A stretch of 12,584 nt of DNA, from contig PFCY01000079.1 of assembly GCA_002763085.1 (NCBI GenBank), positions 1-12,584 of the forward strand, written 5' to 3'. Under the pieces are notes generated by a model, which made no database searches, was not told where the DNA came from, and saw only the letters and a list, made by a program, of their open reading frames with translations. Of the stretch, positions 12,537 through 12,584 are shown in pieces (within the stretch, counting starts at the first letter, position 1; each line of letters opens with the position of its first letter). Made by a program: the position numbers and the translations under genes. This stretch comes from Candidatus Pacearchaeota archaeon CG10_big_fil_rev_8_21_14_0_10_32_14 (GTDB lineage Archaea > Nanobdellota > Nanobdellia > Pacearchaeales > GW2011-AR1).

Positions 12537-12584
12537 ATGCAAACGCAAATAAATCAATATCAAAAAACAACTCACGGCGTCGGA
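12537..12584 (+). CDS. tnpA: Start of a probable Y1 transposase (TnpA), cut by the edge
   Basis: Sixteen codons read MQTQINQYQKTTHGVG and continue past the window. Many IS200/IS605 TnpA proteins open with a short basic stretch followed by [TS]H[GS]VG or [TS]H.VY, just before the first strand carrying YH.VW..KYR. This start fits that form. The catalytic His-hydrophobic-His motif and the tyrosine lie beyond the edge, so the call rests on few residues plus the surrounding hairpins and the broken polX gene. Confidence 0.4.
   Translation, partial: MQTQINQYQKTTHGVG

Larger units (their letters stand above)
12363..12584 (+). mobile_element. Left end of a probable IS200/IS605-family element
   Basis: The segment from the polX break to the window edge is non-coding for about 170 nt and full of stem-loops. 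These are CATCT/AGATG at 12377–12390, GGGGA/TCCCC at 12392–12407, a perfect GGCTAG/CTAGCC with 3-nt loop at 12442–12456, GAAAGT/ACTTTC at 12461–12486, and GCATTCGC/GCGAATGC at 12506–12524. It then leads into a short open frame resembling the start of Y1 transposase TnpA. IS200/IS605 elements have hairpin ends instead of inverted repeats, and IS200 itself has leader hairpins that shut down tnpA translation. The match is by architecture; the right end is outside the window. Confidence 0.5.

Noticed and set aside
1..12584. CRISPR array, tRNA or rRNA genes
   Set aside because: No evenly spaced direct repeats, no cloverleaf with conserved T-loop sequence and no rRNA-like stretch was found on either strand by reading; a covariance search was not possible.

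Overview
The window looks like a chromosomal contig from a small-genome, AT-rich archaeon, probably of the DPANN group (Woesearchaeota/Pacearchaeota-like). The supporting signs are an eL8/L7Ae–eS28–eL24 ribosomal cluster, Kae1, a DUF2207 membrane protein, a 46-residue lysine-rich protein of a kind I associate with those lineages, a family X DNA polymerase remnant, and TATA-like boxes sitting about 22–30 nt in front of start codons that lack a Shine-Dalgarno (leaderless mRNAs). The lineage is inferred from gene content, not from a marker phylogeny.

Layout. Positions 1–176 hold a hairpin-rich leader that ends in a Shine-Dalgarno and start codon reading off the left edge. Positions 177–1058 (minus) are the ribosomal protein operon L7Ae–S28e–L24e. 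Positions 1206–4959 hold two plus-strand enzymes, a plant/bacterial-type acyl-ACP desaturase and a B12-binding radical SAM protein of the HpnP/Grs-like lipid-modifying type. They flank two small unknown minus-strand genes, one with two membrane segments. Positions 4981–9087 (minus) hold two unrecognised proteins, Kae1, and a DUF2207 membrane protein with a 16-glycine tail. Positions 9210–9977 (minus) hold the 46-residue basic protein, a DUF192 protein and a degenerate DUF167 protein. Position 10082 onward holds a plus-strand DUF84/YjjX-type NTPase, then a minus-strand run of a DUF167 protein, an ASCH protein (frameshifted at a 7-A run) and a PhageMetallopep-type metalloprotease. A HAD-like protein lacking its catalytic Asp follows.

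The right edge (12215–12584) is the mobile part. The last 48 codons of a family X DNA polymerase are cut off at a TTAAC sequence. Beyond it lies about 220 nt packed with hairpins that leads into what looks like the start of an IS200/IS605-type Y1 transposase gene (tnpA) running off the window. I read this as a transposon left end inserted into polX.

How the genes fit together: most are housekeeping (translation, tRNA modification, nucleotide clean-up). The unusual combination is the desaturase with the lipid-type radical SAM enzyme, which suggests lipid-chain modification in an archaeon, although archaeal membranes are isoprenoid and fatty-acyl-ACP is not an expected substrate. No CRISPR array, tRNA or rRNA was found.
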